The notes below the pieces were generated by a model, which saw only the letters and a list, made by a program, of their open reading frames with translations, was not told the DNA's origin and searched no databases. A DNA stretch of 64,000 nt from Neisseria montereyensis (GTDB taxonomy: Bacteria > Pseudomonadota > Gammaproteobacteria > Burkholderiales > Neisseriaceae), in assembly GCF_024834045.1 (NCBI RefSeq), contig NZ_JANUXW010000004.1, positions 62,001 through 126,000 on the forward strand, read 5' to 3'. Every line of letters begins with the position of its first letter. The first letter of the stretch is position 1. This document shows positions 1 to 9,841 of this stretch, one piece after another. The position numbers and the translations under genes were made by a program.

Positions 1-1
1 C

Positions 2-1117
2 GGATACCGTCGTCAGGATATTAATGACAGCCTGAATGAAACGGCTTTATATGTTTATGACCTACTCGGCCAGGAAGCATCAACAGGCGTGAAAACCGGA
101 GCCGCTGCCGGTACGGTTATTCAAAAAATTTCCGTACCCAACGGCGTTGGCGGCTTATCTAGCCCCACTTTGCTCGATATAGATTTCGACGGTATTGTCG
201 ATATCGCTTATGCGGGTGATTACGGCGGTAATATGTACCGTTTCGACCTACGCGGTAAGCCGACCAGTTGGAAAGTGACCCGTATTTTTACAGGCGATAG
301 CAAACAACCGATTACGGCTGCCCCGGCCGTGTCACGCCGTGGCGTCAATAAATATGTGGTAATATTCGGTACCGGTAGCGATGTATATCAATCGGATTTG
401 GATAACAAAGACAGACAAGCCGTTTATGGTATTTTCGAAGATTTAACCTATAACGAAAATGCCCCGGCCGAACAACCTGCAACAGCAGGCGACCTATTGG
501 AACAAACATTCACTACTCAAGAGGTAGACGGCCAATCATTCCGTTTCTTAAGCAATAACCTTATCCGTCCGAATCATAAGGGCTGGAAAATCAGCTTGGG
601 TGAAAATGACGGCGAGCGTATCGTTATCAAGCCGACTATGATTCTCCGCACTGCCGTACTCAGCACTCGAGTCTATTCATATACCGAGAAAAAAACCAAT
701 GCCGGTGATGTATGCCTGCCGGAAACCACCGAGGTTTCAACGGATACCAATAGCTGGATATTGGCGGTTAATGCCGAAACGGGTGGCGGCTTAAAACGTA
801 CCGATGCGCATATCGACTTTATCCAACGCCCCGTTCTGCTTGATAATTATTATGCCAACGGTCAAAAGAAAAGCGGTATTGTAAACTTCTCTTACGTTGA
901 TCCTTTACAACGTCTCACCGACAGCGCAGTTACCTTAGATGGTGATAGCGGCGGCAACGGTACTGATTCCACTGCCAACGGACCGGGTGCGATACCTAAA
1001 AACCAATGTTTTGTCCAACAATCGGATCGGTTCTTGGCGCTCAATACCGGCGAAACACCGGCGGTACAAGGTAGAAACTGTGTTATCCGCCGCATCAGCT
1101 GGCGTGAAATTTTCTAG
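2..1117 (+). CDS. pilC: PilC/PilY1-type type IV pilus biogenesis and tip protein, C-terminal part
   Basis: The reading frame is open from the left edge, so this is the last 371 codons of a longer gene (PilC proteins are about 1,000 residues). The apparent GTG start at 89 is only an internal codon. PilC/PilY1 is secreted, sits at the tip of type IV pili, mediates adhesion and controls pilus retraction. The visible part is the C-terminal beta-propeller: blade motifs such as LYVYDLLG and NMYRFDLRG, and a calcium-loop pattern DIDFDGIVD encoded at about 176-202, as in PilY1-like proteins. The C-terminus RRISWREIF fits the neisserial family from memory. The 5' end, where neisserial pilC genes carry a phase-variable poly-G tract, lies outside the window. 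A tRNA gene follows 68 bp downstream. Confidence 0.85.
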   Translation, partial: GYRRQDINDSLNETALYVYDLLGQEASTGVKTGAAAGTVIQKISVPNGVGGLSSPTLLDIDFDGIVDIAYAGDYGGNMYRFDLRGKPTSWKVTRIFTGDSKQPITAAPAVSRRGVNKYVVIFGTGSDVYQSDLDNKDRQAVYGIFEDLTYNENAPAEQPATAGDLLEQTFTTQEVDGQSFRFLSNNLIRPNHKGWKISLGENDGERIVIKPTMILRTAVLSTRVYSYTEKKTNAGDVCLPETTEVSTDTNSWILAVNAETGGGLKRTDAHIDFIQRPVLLDNYYANGQKKSGIVNFSYVDPLQRLTDSAVTLDGDSGGNGTDSTANGPGAIPKNQCFVQQSDRFLALNTGETPAVQGRNCVIRRISWREIF

Positions 1118-1144
1118 TCCGCTAGGAAAACATTAAGATTAGGA

Positions 1145-1173
1145 TTGACAGGCGAATATAAGTTTTATATTAT
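1145..1173 (+). promoter_or_regulatory. Sigma-70 promoter of tRNA-Lys
   Basis: A perfect -35 TTGACA (1145-1150), a 17-bp spacer and a -10 TATTAT (1168-1173, five of six consensus bases) lie just upstream of the tRNA. Initiation would fall near 1180, a few bases before the mature 5' end, which is normal for a tRNA gene. Confidence 0.7.
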
Positions 1174-1185
1174 TCTGCTCTCTTC

Positions 1186-1261
1186 GGGTCGTTAGCTCAG
1201 CTGGTAGAGCAGCGGACTTTTAATCCGTTGGTCGAAGGTTCGAATCCTTCACGACCCACCA
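1186..1261 (+). tRNA. tRNA-Lys (anticodon TTT)
   Basis: A 76-nt cloverleaf can be folded by eye. The acceptor arms GGGTCGT and ACGACCC pair fully. The D-arm contains AGCTCAGCTGGTAGAGC. The anticodon loop is CTTTTAA with anticodon TTT, and the T-arm contains GGTTCGAATCC. The 3' CCA is encoded (1259-1261). It would read AAA and AAG codons. Confidence 0.97.
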
Positions 1262-1271
1262 AATTCAAATA

Positions 1272-1305
1272 AAAAGCCTAAACATTGAAGTTTAGGCTTT
1301 TTTCT
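1272..1305 (+). terminator. Rho-independent terminator of tRNA-Lys
   Basis: The arms AAAAGCCTAAAC (1272-1283) and GTTTAGGCTTTT (1290-1301) form a 12-bp stem with a 6-nt loop, followed by more T residues. Confidence 0.85.
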
Positions 1306-1362
1306 TTGTTTTTTACTTCCATTTTACCGCCCCATTAACTTTATACCGATAAAGATTTTCTT

Positions 1363-1788
1363 TTAAGGTATCGCAAAGGGTAAGAATGATAAATCCATCA
1401 CATAAGCATTCGGATTGGACCAATCTACCTTAACGGTAATATATTCACTTAAATAAGGCTCGGGATTTTGTTCCATTGGCGGGCTGACAAAGCGGACCAT
1501 TTCCCCTGTTTGCGGATGATGTGCCGAAGCAATAATTTCATATCGGTTGGCATAGTGATCACTTACTTTCCTACGCCATGTGCGCACCTCCTCTACCATA
1601 GCCTGAATTTCTACGCCCTGTGCAATAGCCTGCTGTTGCCCTTTATATTTCGGCAATAAAATAAAGAAAAATAATCCGCCTAATATTATGGTAGCCAACC
1701 AAGTAATCGGATGGGGAACAAAAATCGCAGCCAATATAGCAGCTATCAGAAATACACCCGCTATCACTAAAGTAGTCAATGTTATCAT
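1363..1788 (-). CDS. DUF3592-like membrane protein
   Basis: 141 residues. Two hydrophobic segments (about residues 3-24 and 28-46) are followed by a soluble domain of about 90 residues. That domain begins with a VEIQAMVEEVRTW-type stretch and ends with a strand-rich ITVKVDWSNPNAYVMD. This layout (membrane anchor, then a small beta domain ending in V.VDW.NP) resembles DUF3592 proteins, whose function is unknown. The ATG at 1788 has GGAA five bases upstream. The gene lies downstream of proB on the same strand, behind a DUS-pair terminator, so it is probably transcribed separately. The call is by pattern only. Confidence 0.6.
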   Translation of the reverse strand: MITLTTLVIAGVFLIAAILAAIFVPHPITWLATIILGGLFFFILLPKYKGQQQAIAQGVEIQAMVEEVRTWRRKVSDHYANRYEIIASAHHPQTGEMVRFVSPPMEQNPEPYLSEYITVKVDWSNPNAYVMDLSFLPFAIP

Positions 1789-1809
1789 CTTAATTCCATT
1801 TATATTATA

Positions 1810-1842
1810 CAGGCCGTCTGAAACGATATTTCAGACGGCCTG
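1810..1842 (-). terminator. DUS inverted-pair terminator after proB
   Basis: Two AG-DUS copies in opposite orientation (AGGCCGTCTGAA at 1811-1822 and its complement at 1830-1841) form a stem of about 14 bp with a short loop. It lies 10 bp past the proB stop. Confidence 0.75.
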
Positions 1843-1852
1843 TGCTTATATT

Positions 1853-2980
1853 TTACCAATGTGCCATATTATCTCGGTGTATCAACTCCGGTTCATTCAC
1901 ATAACCGAGCTTATTGGCAATCTGTTCCGATGGCGTACGCAAAATTTTACTGATTTCACCACTACTATAATTCACCAAACCTCTGGCGATTTCCTTACCT
2001 TCGGTGTTCAAAACAGCAACCAATTCGCCCCGATGAAAATGGCCGTCTACCCGTACACAACCAACCGATAACAAACTACGATGGCCTTGGGTCAATGCTT
2101 TTTCGGCACCCTCGTCCACTATAATACTACCTGCCTGTTGGACATGCCCAAGCAACCATTGCTTACGAGCCGCCACTCGACTATGACTGCTGGTAAACAA
2201 AGTACCAATCTGCTCGCCAGCCATCAAACGTACTAAAATATTTTCCTCATGACCGGAAGCTACCACGGTGGAAGCCCCGCTCAAAGCCGCCCGTTTGGCT
2301 GCACGCACTTTGGTATACATCCCCCCCGTACCAATACCGCTACCGGCTCCGCCCGCCATTTCTTCCAATCCGGGATGTTCTGCTTCAATGCAATGAATAA
2401 ACCGAGCCTGAGGGTTTTTACGCGGATCACTATCATACAACCCTTTTTGATCAGTCAAAATAATCAGAGCATCGGCATCAACCAAATTAGTGACCAATGC
2501 CCCTAAGGTATCGTTGTCACCCAACTTAATTTCATCAATAGTTACCGTATCGTTTTCATTGATAATCGGCACAATGCCTTTAGAAAGCAACATGCGCAAC
2601 GTACTGCGCGCATTGAGATAGCGGGTACGGTTACTTAAGTCTTCATGGGTGAGCAAAATTTGAGCCGTATGGATTTTATGTGGATAAAAAGCCGTTTCAT
2701 AAGCCTGCGCCAATCCCATCTGCCCGACTGCTGCCGCTGCTTGTAATTCATTTAAAGCCGTCGGCCGTTTCGGCCAACCTAAGCGCTTAATACCCTCGGC
2801 AATCGCACCGCTGGATACAAAAACAACATCCATTCCGTTTTTTTGTAGCTGCGCAATTTGTGTTGCCCATTGATTCAAAGCAGCCTGATCTATCCCGCGC
2901 CCTTCGGACGTAACCAAACTGGAACCAACCTTTACCACAATTAATTTTGCATTCTTTAAGCTACGCCCTTTTTTATCCAT
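1853..2980 (-). CDS. proB: Glutamate 5-kinase (proline biosynthesis, first step)
   Basis: About 375 residues, the usual length for the long form. The enzyme phosphorylates the gamma-carboxylate of L-glutamate in the cytoplasm, committing it to proline. The N-terminal amino-acid-kinase domain shows [10 protein letters not shown], the [10 protein letters not shown] loop and IINENDTVT. The C-terminal part (from about residue 275) is a PUA domain. Two ATGs are possible. The first (2989) would put the AAGGA ribosome site directly against the start codon, while the second (2980) leaves about 8 bases, so 2980 is chosen. proA is not in the window. Confidence 0.95.
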   Translation of the reverse strand: MDKKGRSLKNAKLIVVKVGSSLVTSEGRGIDQAALNQWATQIAQLQKNGMDVVFVSSGAIAEGIKRLGWPKRPTALNELQAAAAVGQMGLAQAYETAFYPHKIHTAQILLTHEDLSNRTRYLNARSTLRMLLSKGIVPIINENDTVTIDEIKLGDNDTLGALVTNLVDADALIILTDQKGLYDSDPRKNPQARFIHCIEAEHPGLEEMAGGAGSGIGTGGMYTKVRAAKRAALSGASTVVASGHEENILVRLMAGEQIGTLFTSSHSRVAARKQWLLGHVQQAGSIIVDEGAEKALTQGHRSLLSVGCVRVDGHFHRGELVAVLNTEGKEIARGLVNYSSGEISKILRTPSEQIANKLGYVNEPELIHRDNMAHW

Positions 2981-3005
2981 ACTATTCATCCTTTTTCAGA
3001 CGGCC

Positions 3006-3305
3006 TTATTCTTTATTACGGCCATTCCAAAAATAACGCCATACAAAAGCCGGAAAAGCGAAAATCAGATAGAGGCACACAGCAACGACATAAAACTCCC
3101 ACTCCTGATGGTGCACAATCCCTGCTCTTGACTCAAGTAACCATGCTAAAGCCGCCGTAATACAAAAACCCACGAACAGCTCAAACAAATGATGCCCGAT
3201 ATGTTTGCGTTTCAGCTTAAAAACACCCAATAGCCGTTGTGTTAAAAACGGCGCATTGGCAAAAATAAAGGCCAGCAGTAATAAAATATACATTGAGGAA
3301 GTCAT
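3006..3305 (-). CDS. DUF2818 family small membrane protein
   Basis: 99 residues with three likely membrane helices (about 4-22, 43-60 and 70-92). The pattern NAPFLTQRLLGV near the N-terminus and FELFVGFCITAALAWLLES in the middle is that of DUF2818. From memory, this family is usually found just downstream of nuoN in Betaproteobacteria, as here, so a link to complex I is often assumed. No function is established. The ATG at 3305 has AAGG about 8 bases upstream. A DUS (complement at 3317-3328) and the nuo terminator separate it from nuoN. Confidence 0.8.
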   Translation of the reverse strand: MTSSMYILLLLAFIFANAPFLTQRLLGVFKLKRKHIGHHLFELFVGFCITAALAWLLESRAGIVHHQEWEFYVVAVCLYLIFAFPAFVWRYFWNGRNKE

Positions 3306-3512
3306 ATATCAAACCTTTTCAGACGGCCTTAAATTATAAGAGACTCATAAAATGCAACAACTAAACGCACGAAAACCCTTCTTTTAATGTTTTGCAAAAC
3401 TGCTGTATTTTTCAAGTAGCTTATTTGTAGACAGTCAATAAAGTAGATTTATCTAAAATCTATAATTATCACGCTAAATAAACTCGCTATCTAAACAAGA
3501 CATCATATTAAC

Positions 3513-3540
3513 AAAAACGGCAGCTTTCAGGCTGCCGTTT
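3513..3540 (-). terminator. Terminator of the nuo operon
   Basis: The arms AAACGGCAGC (3515-3524) and GCTGCCGTTT (3531-3540) form a perfect 10-bp stem. Read on the minus strand, five T residues follow. It lies 29 bp past the nuoN stop. The rest of 3306-3568 holds only one DUS and AT-rich sequence. Confidence 0.85.
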
Positions 3541-3568
3541 AAACACTAACCTTTATCCTCAATCAAAA

Positions 3569-5011
3569 TTAAAAGGTTCTTTCCAATGCTTTTAAACACC
3601 AATCCATCACACTTTGCGGCAATACGCCCCAAACCAGTAATAAGAGTGCATTCACTGATAAAAATACTTTAGCCGTAATATTGCTTCCGATAGGTCTATC
3701 ACTGGCAGCCTGATCAAAGTAGATGACTTTAACCACACGAAGGTAGTAGAACGCACCGATCAGACTCATTATTACCGCAAAAACCGATAAGGCAACGAGT
3801 CCTTGGGCAAGCAAAGCTTTAATCACTACGAATTTGGCATAAAAACCCATCAGCGGCGGAATACCTGCCATTGAGAATAACGCCAACATCATCAAAAATG
3901 CATACCAAGCATTGCGTTGGTTTAAACCGGCCAAATCGCTAATTTCTTCGCATTCAACCGACTCGTTTGACAACAACATCAACACGCCGAAACCTACCAA
4001 GCTCATCAATACATAGGTAATCGCGTAATACAACCCGGCAGTAAACCCTAAAATTTCACCCATAAATGCCAATAAAATAAAGCCCATGTGTGAAATAGTA
4101 GAATAGGCAAACATACGTTTGATATTGGTCTGCATAATAGCAGCTAAGTTACCGATACCTAGGGAAGCAACGGCTAAAATAGCCAACATTTGCGTCCAGT
4201 CTTGACGTACCGTACCCAATGCAGTTACCAACATACGGAAGGTAAAAATAACTGCCGCAATTTTGGGAACCGTACCAACAAAAGCAGCAACCGAAGTTGG
4301 TGCACCTTGATAAACATCGGGTACCCACATATGAAACGGTACGGCACCTAATTTGAATGCGGCCGCTACTACAATAAAAATCAAACCAAGTTTCAGTAAC
4401 CAGCCTTGAGCCTGGCCTTCATAATCGGTTGCCAATACGGTAGCGAACTCCAAAGAACCGGTTGCACCGTAAACCATTGAAATACCATAAAGCAGCAAAC
4501 CGGATGCCAATGCACCCAATACAAAATATTTCAAGGCCGCTTCAGCTGCTTTGGCCGAGTCTCTACGCAAAGCAATCATGGCATATAGGGAAAGAGAAAG
4601 CAGTTCCAAACCGATATAAGCCGTTAAGAAATGCCCTGCACTCACCATCACGCTCATACCCATCAGAGCAAATAACGATAAGGTATAAAACTCGCCCTTA
4701 AAGATATTGCGATCCTGATTATAGGGTTTACTATAAATGAAGATGGCAAATATAACGGCATACATCACTAATTTGGATAATTGCGACATGCCGTCTGCAA
4801 TATACATTCCGCTAAAGGTAGAAATACTTTGGGTAGTCCATACGCTTATTTGTGTAGCGGCAACCGCCACCAAAGAAAGCAGGCTTAAAACATGGGTAAT
4901 ATAACGGTTTTCATCTTTCACCCATAAATCTACTAATAACACGATACCCAATGCCGAAAGCAATACGATTTCAGGCATGGCAGGGATTAAATTTAAATCT
5001 GTCCAGTTCAT
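3569..5011 (-). CDS. nuoN: NADH-quinone oxidoreductase subunit N
   Basis: 480 residues, almost entirely hydrophobic with about 14 helices. It is an antiporter-like proton-pumping subunit of the complex I membrane arm. Family features include the KxGAVPFHMWVPDVYQGAP segment around residue 220 and the RMFAYSTISHMGF segment around residue 300. It is the last gene of the operon, starts 9 bp after nuoM and has a GAGGTG ribosome site before ATG 5011. Confidence 0.97.
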   Translation of the reverse strand: MNWTDLNLIPAMPEIVLLSALGIVLLVDLWVKDENRYITHVLSLLSLVAVAATQISVWTTQSISTFSGMYIADGMSQLSKLVMYAVIFAIFIYSKPYNQDRNIFKGEFYTLSLFALMGMSVMVSAGHFLTAYIGLELLSLSLYAMIALRRDSAKAAEAALKYFVLGALASGLLLYGISMVYGATGSLEFATVLATDYEGQAQGWLLKLGLIFIVVAAAFKLGAVPFHMWVPDVYQGAPTSVAAFVGTVPKIAAVIFTFRMLVTALGTVRQDWTQMLAILAVASLGIGNLAAIMQTNIKRMFAYSTISHMGFILLAFMGEILGFTAGLYYAITYVLMSLVGFGVLMLLSNESVECEEISDLAGLNQRNAWYAFLMMLALFSMAGIPPLMGFYAKFVVIKALLAQGLVALSVFAVIMSLIGAFYYLRVVKVIYFDQAASDRPIGSNITAKVFLSVNALLLLVWGVLPQSVMDWCLKALERTF

Positions 5012-5020
5012 TCACACACC

Positions 5021-6526
5021 TCAAATCTTGCTTTGTGCCACTTGGCTAATTAAATCATTAGCAGCCTGATGGATAACTTCAATAAAAAAGTTCGGATACA
5101 AACCCATGCCCAATACGAATACTGCCAGTACCGCTAAAATTAAAAACTCACGGGCATTAACATCTTTCATGTTTTGAACTTCAGGATTTTTAATTTCACC
5201 GAAAATAACCCGTTTATACATCCATAATGTATAAGATGCACCGTAGATTAATGTGATGGCAGCCAGCATACCTATCCAGAAGTTCACTTCGACACCACCC
5301 ATAATCACCATAAACTCACCCACAAAACCAGATGTAGCGGGTAAACCGGCATTGGCCATACCGAACAACATCATAAAAGCGGCAAATTTAGGCATAACAT
5401 TTACGACACCCCCGTATTCTGAAATCTCACGGGTATGTAACCGGTCATACATAACGCCGATACACATAAACATTGCGGCAGAAACAAAACCGTGGGAAAC
5501 CATTTGAATAATGGCACCTTTTAAAGCCCAATCATTCAATTGCCCGTTCAAAAATAAAAACATACCCAACGTTACAAAGCCCATATGGCTGATCGAAGAA
5601 TAAGCCACCAATTTCTTCATATCGGTTTGAACCAAAGCCACCATGCCGATATAAATCACGGCAATCAAACTTAAAACAATAATAACAGGAGCGAAATAAC
5701 GTGACGCATCAGGTAATATCGGCAGAATAAAACGCAAGAAGCCGTAAGCACCTACTTTTAACGTAATCGCTGCCAAAACCATAGAGCCGCCTGTCGGTGC
5801 TTCAACGTGGGCATCCGGCAACCATGTATGTACCGGCCACATCGGTACTTTTACGGCAAATGATAAGAAGAATCCGATAAACAACAATTGTTGGATACCA
5901 AGCGGAATCTGTTTTAAGTTTTGGAAATCAACAATGGCAAAACTACCGCCGGTTTGGTAAGACAAATACACCATACCCACCAGCATCAACAGGGAACCCA
6001 TTAAGGTATACAAAAATAATTTGACCGATGCATAAACACGGCGCGGGCCACCCCACATACCGATAATCAAATACAACGGAATCAACATACCTTCGAAAAA
6101 CACATAAAACAAAATTGCGTCTTGAGCAGAAAATGCGCCGTTAATCAAACCGGACATAATCAGGAATGCGGCCATATACTGTGCCGGGCGCTTTTGTACC
6201 ACTTCCCAACCTGCTAAAACCACCATTAAAGTAATAAAAGCATTAAGGATAACAAATAATACGGATATGCCGTCCACGCCTAATGCATAATTAATATTTA
6301 ATGCAGGAATCCATTGATGGAATTCGGTAAACTGATAGCCTCCGTTTAAACGATCAAACTCTGTAAACAAGGGGATTGTTACCAAAAATCCGGCCAGCGA
6401 ACCGATAAGGGCAAGTATGCGTGCCAAAGGGGCGCGGTTATCCGATCCCGTTGCCAGCACCAGCACACCGGCAATAATCGGCGTCCATATTGCCAAGCTG
6501 AGTAAGTTGTTGAAAAACATAGTCAT
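5021..6526 (-). CDS. nuoM: NADH-quinone oxidoreductase subunit M
   Basis: 501 residues with about 14 membrane helices. It is the second antiporter-like subunit of the membrane arm. Recognised by FYVFFEGMLIPLYLIIGMWG (conserved E in the helix), the VPMWPVHTWLPDAHVEAPTG segment and MKKLVAYSSISHMGF. Normal length. It is separated from the upstream nuoL by an unusually long 308-bp gap. Confidence 0.97.
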   Translation of the reverse strand: MTMFFNNLLSLAIWTPIIAGVLVLATGSDNRAPLARILALIGSLAGFLVTIPLFTEFDRLNGGYQFTEFHQWIPALNINYALGVDGISVLFVILNAFITLMVVLAGWEVVQKRPAQYMAAFLIMSGLINGAFSAQDAILFYVFFEGMLIPLYLIIGMWGGPRRVYASVKLFLYTLMGSLLMLVGMVYLSYQTGGSFAIVDFQNLKQIPLGIQQLLFIGFFLSFAVKVPMWPVHTWLPDAHVEAPTGGSMVLAAITLKVGAYGFLRFILPILPDASRYFAPVIIVLSLIAVIYIGMVALVQTDMKKLVAYSSISHMGFVTLGMFLFLNGQLNDWALKGAIIQMVSHGFVSAAMFMCIGVMYDRLHTREISEYGGVVNVMPKFAAFMMLFGMANAGLPATSGFVGEFMVIMGGVEVNFWIGMLAAITLIYGASYTLWMYKRVIFGEIKNPEVQNMKDVNAREFLILAVLAVFVLGMGLYPNFFIEVIHQAANDLISQVAQSKI

Positions 6527-6834
6527 AGCCTGTGGTTTATCAAAATAAAAATTTGTTGTTATCGAAGATGCTGCATTTTTTCAGCTTTATTCCAAATTTA
6601 TGGAAACTGTATTTTTCAGATTGGCCGTCTGAATAAATATGATATACCGGCATCCAACTTCATCAATATTCTGAGTAAATATGATTCAATGAAATTTTAG
6701 AGAATCCGGCCAATAGAGGTAAAAGATTAGCAATCATCCAATCTTTTACCCATATTATCTATCATCATTATATTTAAGGATTTTGTTGATACTTTATATT
6801 ATTCCGTATAAATTGATTTCAGACGGCATGAGTA
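6527..6834 (-). other. Long intercistronic gap nuoL-nuoM with hairpin and two DUS
   Basis: 308 bp without a credible gene inside an otherwise tight operon. It contains a DUS at about 6622-6632 and a DUS core complement at about 6818-6827. It also has a hairpin with perfect 11-bp arms, GGTAAAAGATT (6718-6728) and AATCTTTTACC (6740-6750), around an 11-nt loop. No T-run follows on the minus strand, so it is more likely an RNA processing or stability element than a terminator. Confidence 0.6.
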
Positions 6835-8853
6835 TTACTGAAACCATAAGCTCCAGAAAAATGCCACAATGAGTACCAAAACACCAAATACCATAAATGC
6901 GGCATAAGTATAAATAAACCCTGTTTGCATTTTACGAACCTGTGCGGCAACAGCGCCAACCAATTTTGCCGAACCGTTCACAATGCCGTTGTCAATGATA
7001 GCGGTATCACCCACTTTCCAGAAGAAAGTACCTAATGCACGGCTACCTTTTGCAAAAACATTGTAATAAATAATATCCAGGTAATATTTATTATCTAGCA
7101 GTTTATAAATCGGACTGAAAGCAGAAGCAATTTTTGCCGGCAAATGGGGCGCCTTAATATATAGGAACCAAGCAGAGAGTACGCCAGCTATTGCCAGATA
7201 AAGTACAGGTGAATGCAAGCTATGTGACAACATCGCTACAGGACCATGAAACTCTTCTTTCATGTGCTCCATCACAGGATGGATTTCATTATTGACATAA
7301 ATCACACCTTTAAAGAAATCACCATACAGCATCGGTTCAATCACAATATACCCAATGATAAAAGAAGGAATGGCAAGCAAAATCAATGGAATAGTAACAA
7401 CCAATGGGCTTTCATGAGGATTATCGTTTTTACCTAAGCCATGATGATGTCCTTCATCATGATGATCATCATGGTGCTCAGGTAATTCACGCCATTTTTC
7501 CTTACCGTGGAAAACCATAAAATATTGGCGGAATGCATAAAATGCCGTTACAAATACACTGGCCAATACTGCAAAGTAAGCAAATCCGCTACCCGGTAAA
7601 TGGCTCAACTGTACAGCCTCAATAATCGAATCTTTAGAATAGAATCCAGAGAATAGCGGTGTACCAATCAAAGATAAATTACCAATTAACATGGTTATCC
7701 AAGTAATAGGCATATATTTTTTCATATTGCCCATATGACGCATATCCTGATCATGATGCATCCCGATAATTACACTACCAGCAGCCAAGAACAACAATGC
7801 TTTAAAGAAAGCATGTGTCATCACATGAAACATCGCGATCGAATAAGCCGACACACCTAAGGCTACCGTCATGTACCCCAATTGAGATAATGTCGAATAA
7901 GCTACAACGCGCTTGATATCGGTTTGAATAGTGCCTAAGAAACCCATAAACAGAGCAGTAATCGCACCAATAATCATAATAAAGCTTAATGCCGTGGTTG
8001 AAAGCTCATAAATAGGAGACATCCGCGAAACCATAAACAGCCCGGCTGTTACCATTGTTGCTGCGTGAATCAATGCGGAAATCGGTGTCGGGCCTTCCAT
8101 CGAGTCAGGCAACCATACATGTAAGGGAAACTGTGCAGACTTACCCATCGCACCCACAAACAATAACAAGCAGGTTACGGTAATCAAATCGGCACTACCA
8201 AAAATTTTCATGCCAACCACATTAGGAAGATAGGCAAATACATCTTGATAACGCAAACTACCGCCGAAATAAGCCAATACCAAACCAATGCCTAAAAGAA
8301 AACCAAAGTCACCGACACGGTTGGCCAAGAAAGCTTTTAAGCCTGAAAAAATGGCACTTTCACGTTTAAAATAAAAACCAATCAGCAGATAAGAAACCAA
8401 ACCTACGGCTTCCCAACCGAAGAAGAGTTGGATGAAATTATTGCTCATTACCAACATCAACATGGAAAAGGTAAACAACGAGATATAGCTGAAAAAGCGT
8501 TGATAACCGGTTTCCTCATCATGCATATATCCGATGGTATAAATGTGCACCAATAAAGAAACGCTGGTAATCACTACCATCATCATAGCGCTTAAGGTGT
8601 CGATTAAAAAACCAACCGAAAACTCAATACCACCCATGGTTAACCATGTATAAGCGTTATCATCGAACCGGGTACGCGAGCCGTCGATAAAACCCCACAA
8701 TACATATCCGGAAAGAACGGCAGAGATTGCCACGCCTAAAATAGTAACGGTATGCGCACCTGCCCGACCAATCATATTGCCGAACAAACCGGCCAGCAGC
8801 GAACCTGCTAACGGAAGCAGGGCAATGGCCAGATATAAACTCATATCACTCAT
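6835..8853 (-). CDS. nuoL: NADH-quinone oxidoreductase subunit L
   Basis: 672 residues, the largest antiporter-like subunit, at the distal end of the membrane arm with the long lateral helix at its C-terminus. Recognised by FFGWEAVGLVSYLLIGFYF (conserved E), KSAQFPLHVWLPDSMEGPTP and IKRVVAYSTLSQLGYM. Between helices, near residues 458-475, is a loop rich in His and Asp (HHDDHHDEGHHHG), which looks capable of binding metal but is not needed for the assignment. GGAG lies 5 bases before ATG 8853. Confidence 0.97.
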   Translation of the reverse strand: MSDMSLYLAIALLPLAGSLLAGLFGNMIGRAGAHTVTILGVAISAVLSGYVLWGFIDGSRTRFDDNAYTWLTMGGIEFSVGFLIDTLSAMMMVVITSVSLLVHIYTIGYMHDEETGYQRFFSYISLFTFSMLMLVMSNNFIQLFFGWEAVGLVSYLLIGFYFKRESAIFSGLKAFLANRVGDFGFLLGIGLVLAYFGGSLRYQDVFAYLPNVVGMKIFGSADLITVTCLLLFVGAMGKSAQFPLHVWLPDSMEGPTPISALIHAATMVTAGLFMVSRMSPIYELSTTALSFIMIIGAITALFMGFLGTIQTDIKRVVAYSTLSQLGYMTVALGVSAYSIAMFHVMTHAFFKALLFLAAGSVIIGMHHDQDMRHMGNMKKYMPITWITMLIGNLSLIGTPLFSGFYSKDSIIEAVQLSHLPGSGFAYFAVLASVFVTAFYAFRQYFMVFHGKEKWRELPEHHDDHHDEGHHHGLGKNDNPHESPLVVTIPLILLAIPSFIIGYIVIEPMLYGDFFKGVIYVNNEIHPVMEHMKEEFHGPVAMLSHSLHSPVLYLAIAGVLSAWFLYIKAPHLPAKIASAFSPIYKLLDNKYYLDIIYYNVFAKGSRALGTFFWKVGDTAIIDNGIVNGSAKLVGAVAAQVRKMQTGFIYTYAAFMVFGVLVLIVAFFWSLWFQ

Positions 8854-8864
8854 AATTTCTCCGC

Positions 8865-9170
8865 TTAACCTTTCAGTTTGTTCAAGTCGACAACGTTAAT
8901 CGTATTACGGTTGCGGAACACCAACACCATAATTGCTAAACCGATTGCTGATTCTGCCGCAGCTACTGTCAACACAAAAAAGACGAAAATCTGACCGGCC
9001 GTATCACCTAAATATTGTGAGAATGCGATGAAGTTAAAATTAACCGCCAGCAACATCAATTCAATCGACATTAATAAAACCAATACATTTTTACGGTTCA
9101 TAAAAATGCCCATGGCACTGATGCCAAACAGTAAAGCGGCAAGTACCAAATAATGTGTAATTGTAATCAT
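8865..9170 (-). CDS. nuoK: NADH-quinone oxidoreductase subunit K
   Basis: 101 residues, three helices, the usual length. The conserved acidic residues lie in [13 protein letters not shown] and [13 protein letters not shown], on the proton path. The start overlaps the end of nuoJ by 4 bp (ATGA), so the two are translationally coupled. Confidence 0.97.
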   Translation of the reverse strand: MITITHYLVLAALLFGISAMGIFMNRKNVLVLLMSIELMLLAVNFNFIAFSQYLGDTAGQIFVFFVLTVAAAESAIGLAIMVLVFRNRNTINVVDLNKLKG

Positions 9171-9829
9171 GCCTTGCCCTCCTCTTTCGGGCTATCGGAA
9201 GTTTCTTCAGCACTTTCAGACGGCTTCTGTATTACTGCATCCATTTTCACCATACGCATACGGCCTTCTTTAGCATTTACCCGAACCTGATCGGCAGGAT
9301 TAATATATTTCGGATTAACCGTTTTACGATGTACCAATGCGATAGCAGCAACCATACCCAATACCAGCAAAACAGCAGCCAGTTCAAAAGGCAATAGATA
9401 AGTTGTATAGATTTGATGACCCAAATCACGCACATTGCTGTAATCAGCAGGAATATCTTTCATCGGACCGAAAGCAGCAAGATTGGTATCGGGCGCAATT
9501 AAAATCATAATCAACACAACAGCCATCAATACGCCGACAACAAAAGCAACGGGAGCATTACGCCAGAAACCTGCCCGCATTTCTTCTATATCGATATTCA
9601 GCATCATCACCACAAACAGGAACAGCACCATAACCGCACCTACATACACCACAACCAAAGTGATGCCCAAGAACTCAGCCTGCATCAGCATCCACATCAT
9701 CGATGACATACAGAAGGTCAGCACCAAATACAAAGAAGCGTGCACAGGGTTTTTTGCAGTAACCGTTTTCACTGCGCCAAATAAAATAATGGCCGCAAGA
9801 ACATAGAACATAATCACAGAAAAAGTCAT
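9167..9829 (-). CDS. nuoJ: NADH-quinone oxidoreductase subunit J
   Basis: 220 residues with five helices. The [19 protein letters not shown] segment (about residues 59-77) is the conserved NuoJ helix. The charged C-terminal tail of about 50 residues (after [12 protein letters not shown]) is long but typical of Betaproteobacteria. A DUS complement lies inside the tail coding region at about 9216-9227. Confidence 0.96.
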   Translation of the reverse strand: MTFSVIMFYVLAAIILFGAVKTVTAKNPVHASLYLVLTFCMSSMMWMLMQAEFLGITLVVVYVGAVMVLFLFVVMMLNIDIEEMRAGFWRNAPVAFVVGVLMAVVLIMILIAPDTNLAAFGPMKDIPADYSNVRDLGHQIYTTYLLPFELAAVLLVLGMVAAIALVHRKTVNPKYINPADQVRVNAKEGRMRMVKMDAVIQKPSESAEETSDSPKEEGKA

Positions 9830-9841
9830 ATTCCTGCTCCT

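Noticed and set aside
1810-1842. Inverted repeats such as this one as parts of a CRISPR array or mobile element
   Set aside because: They are paired DNA uptake sequences. No regularly spaced direct repeats or cas genes were found anywhere in the window.
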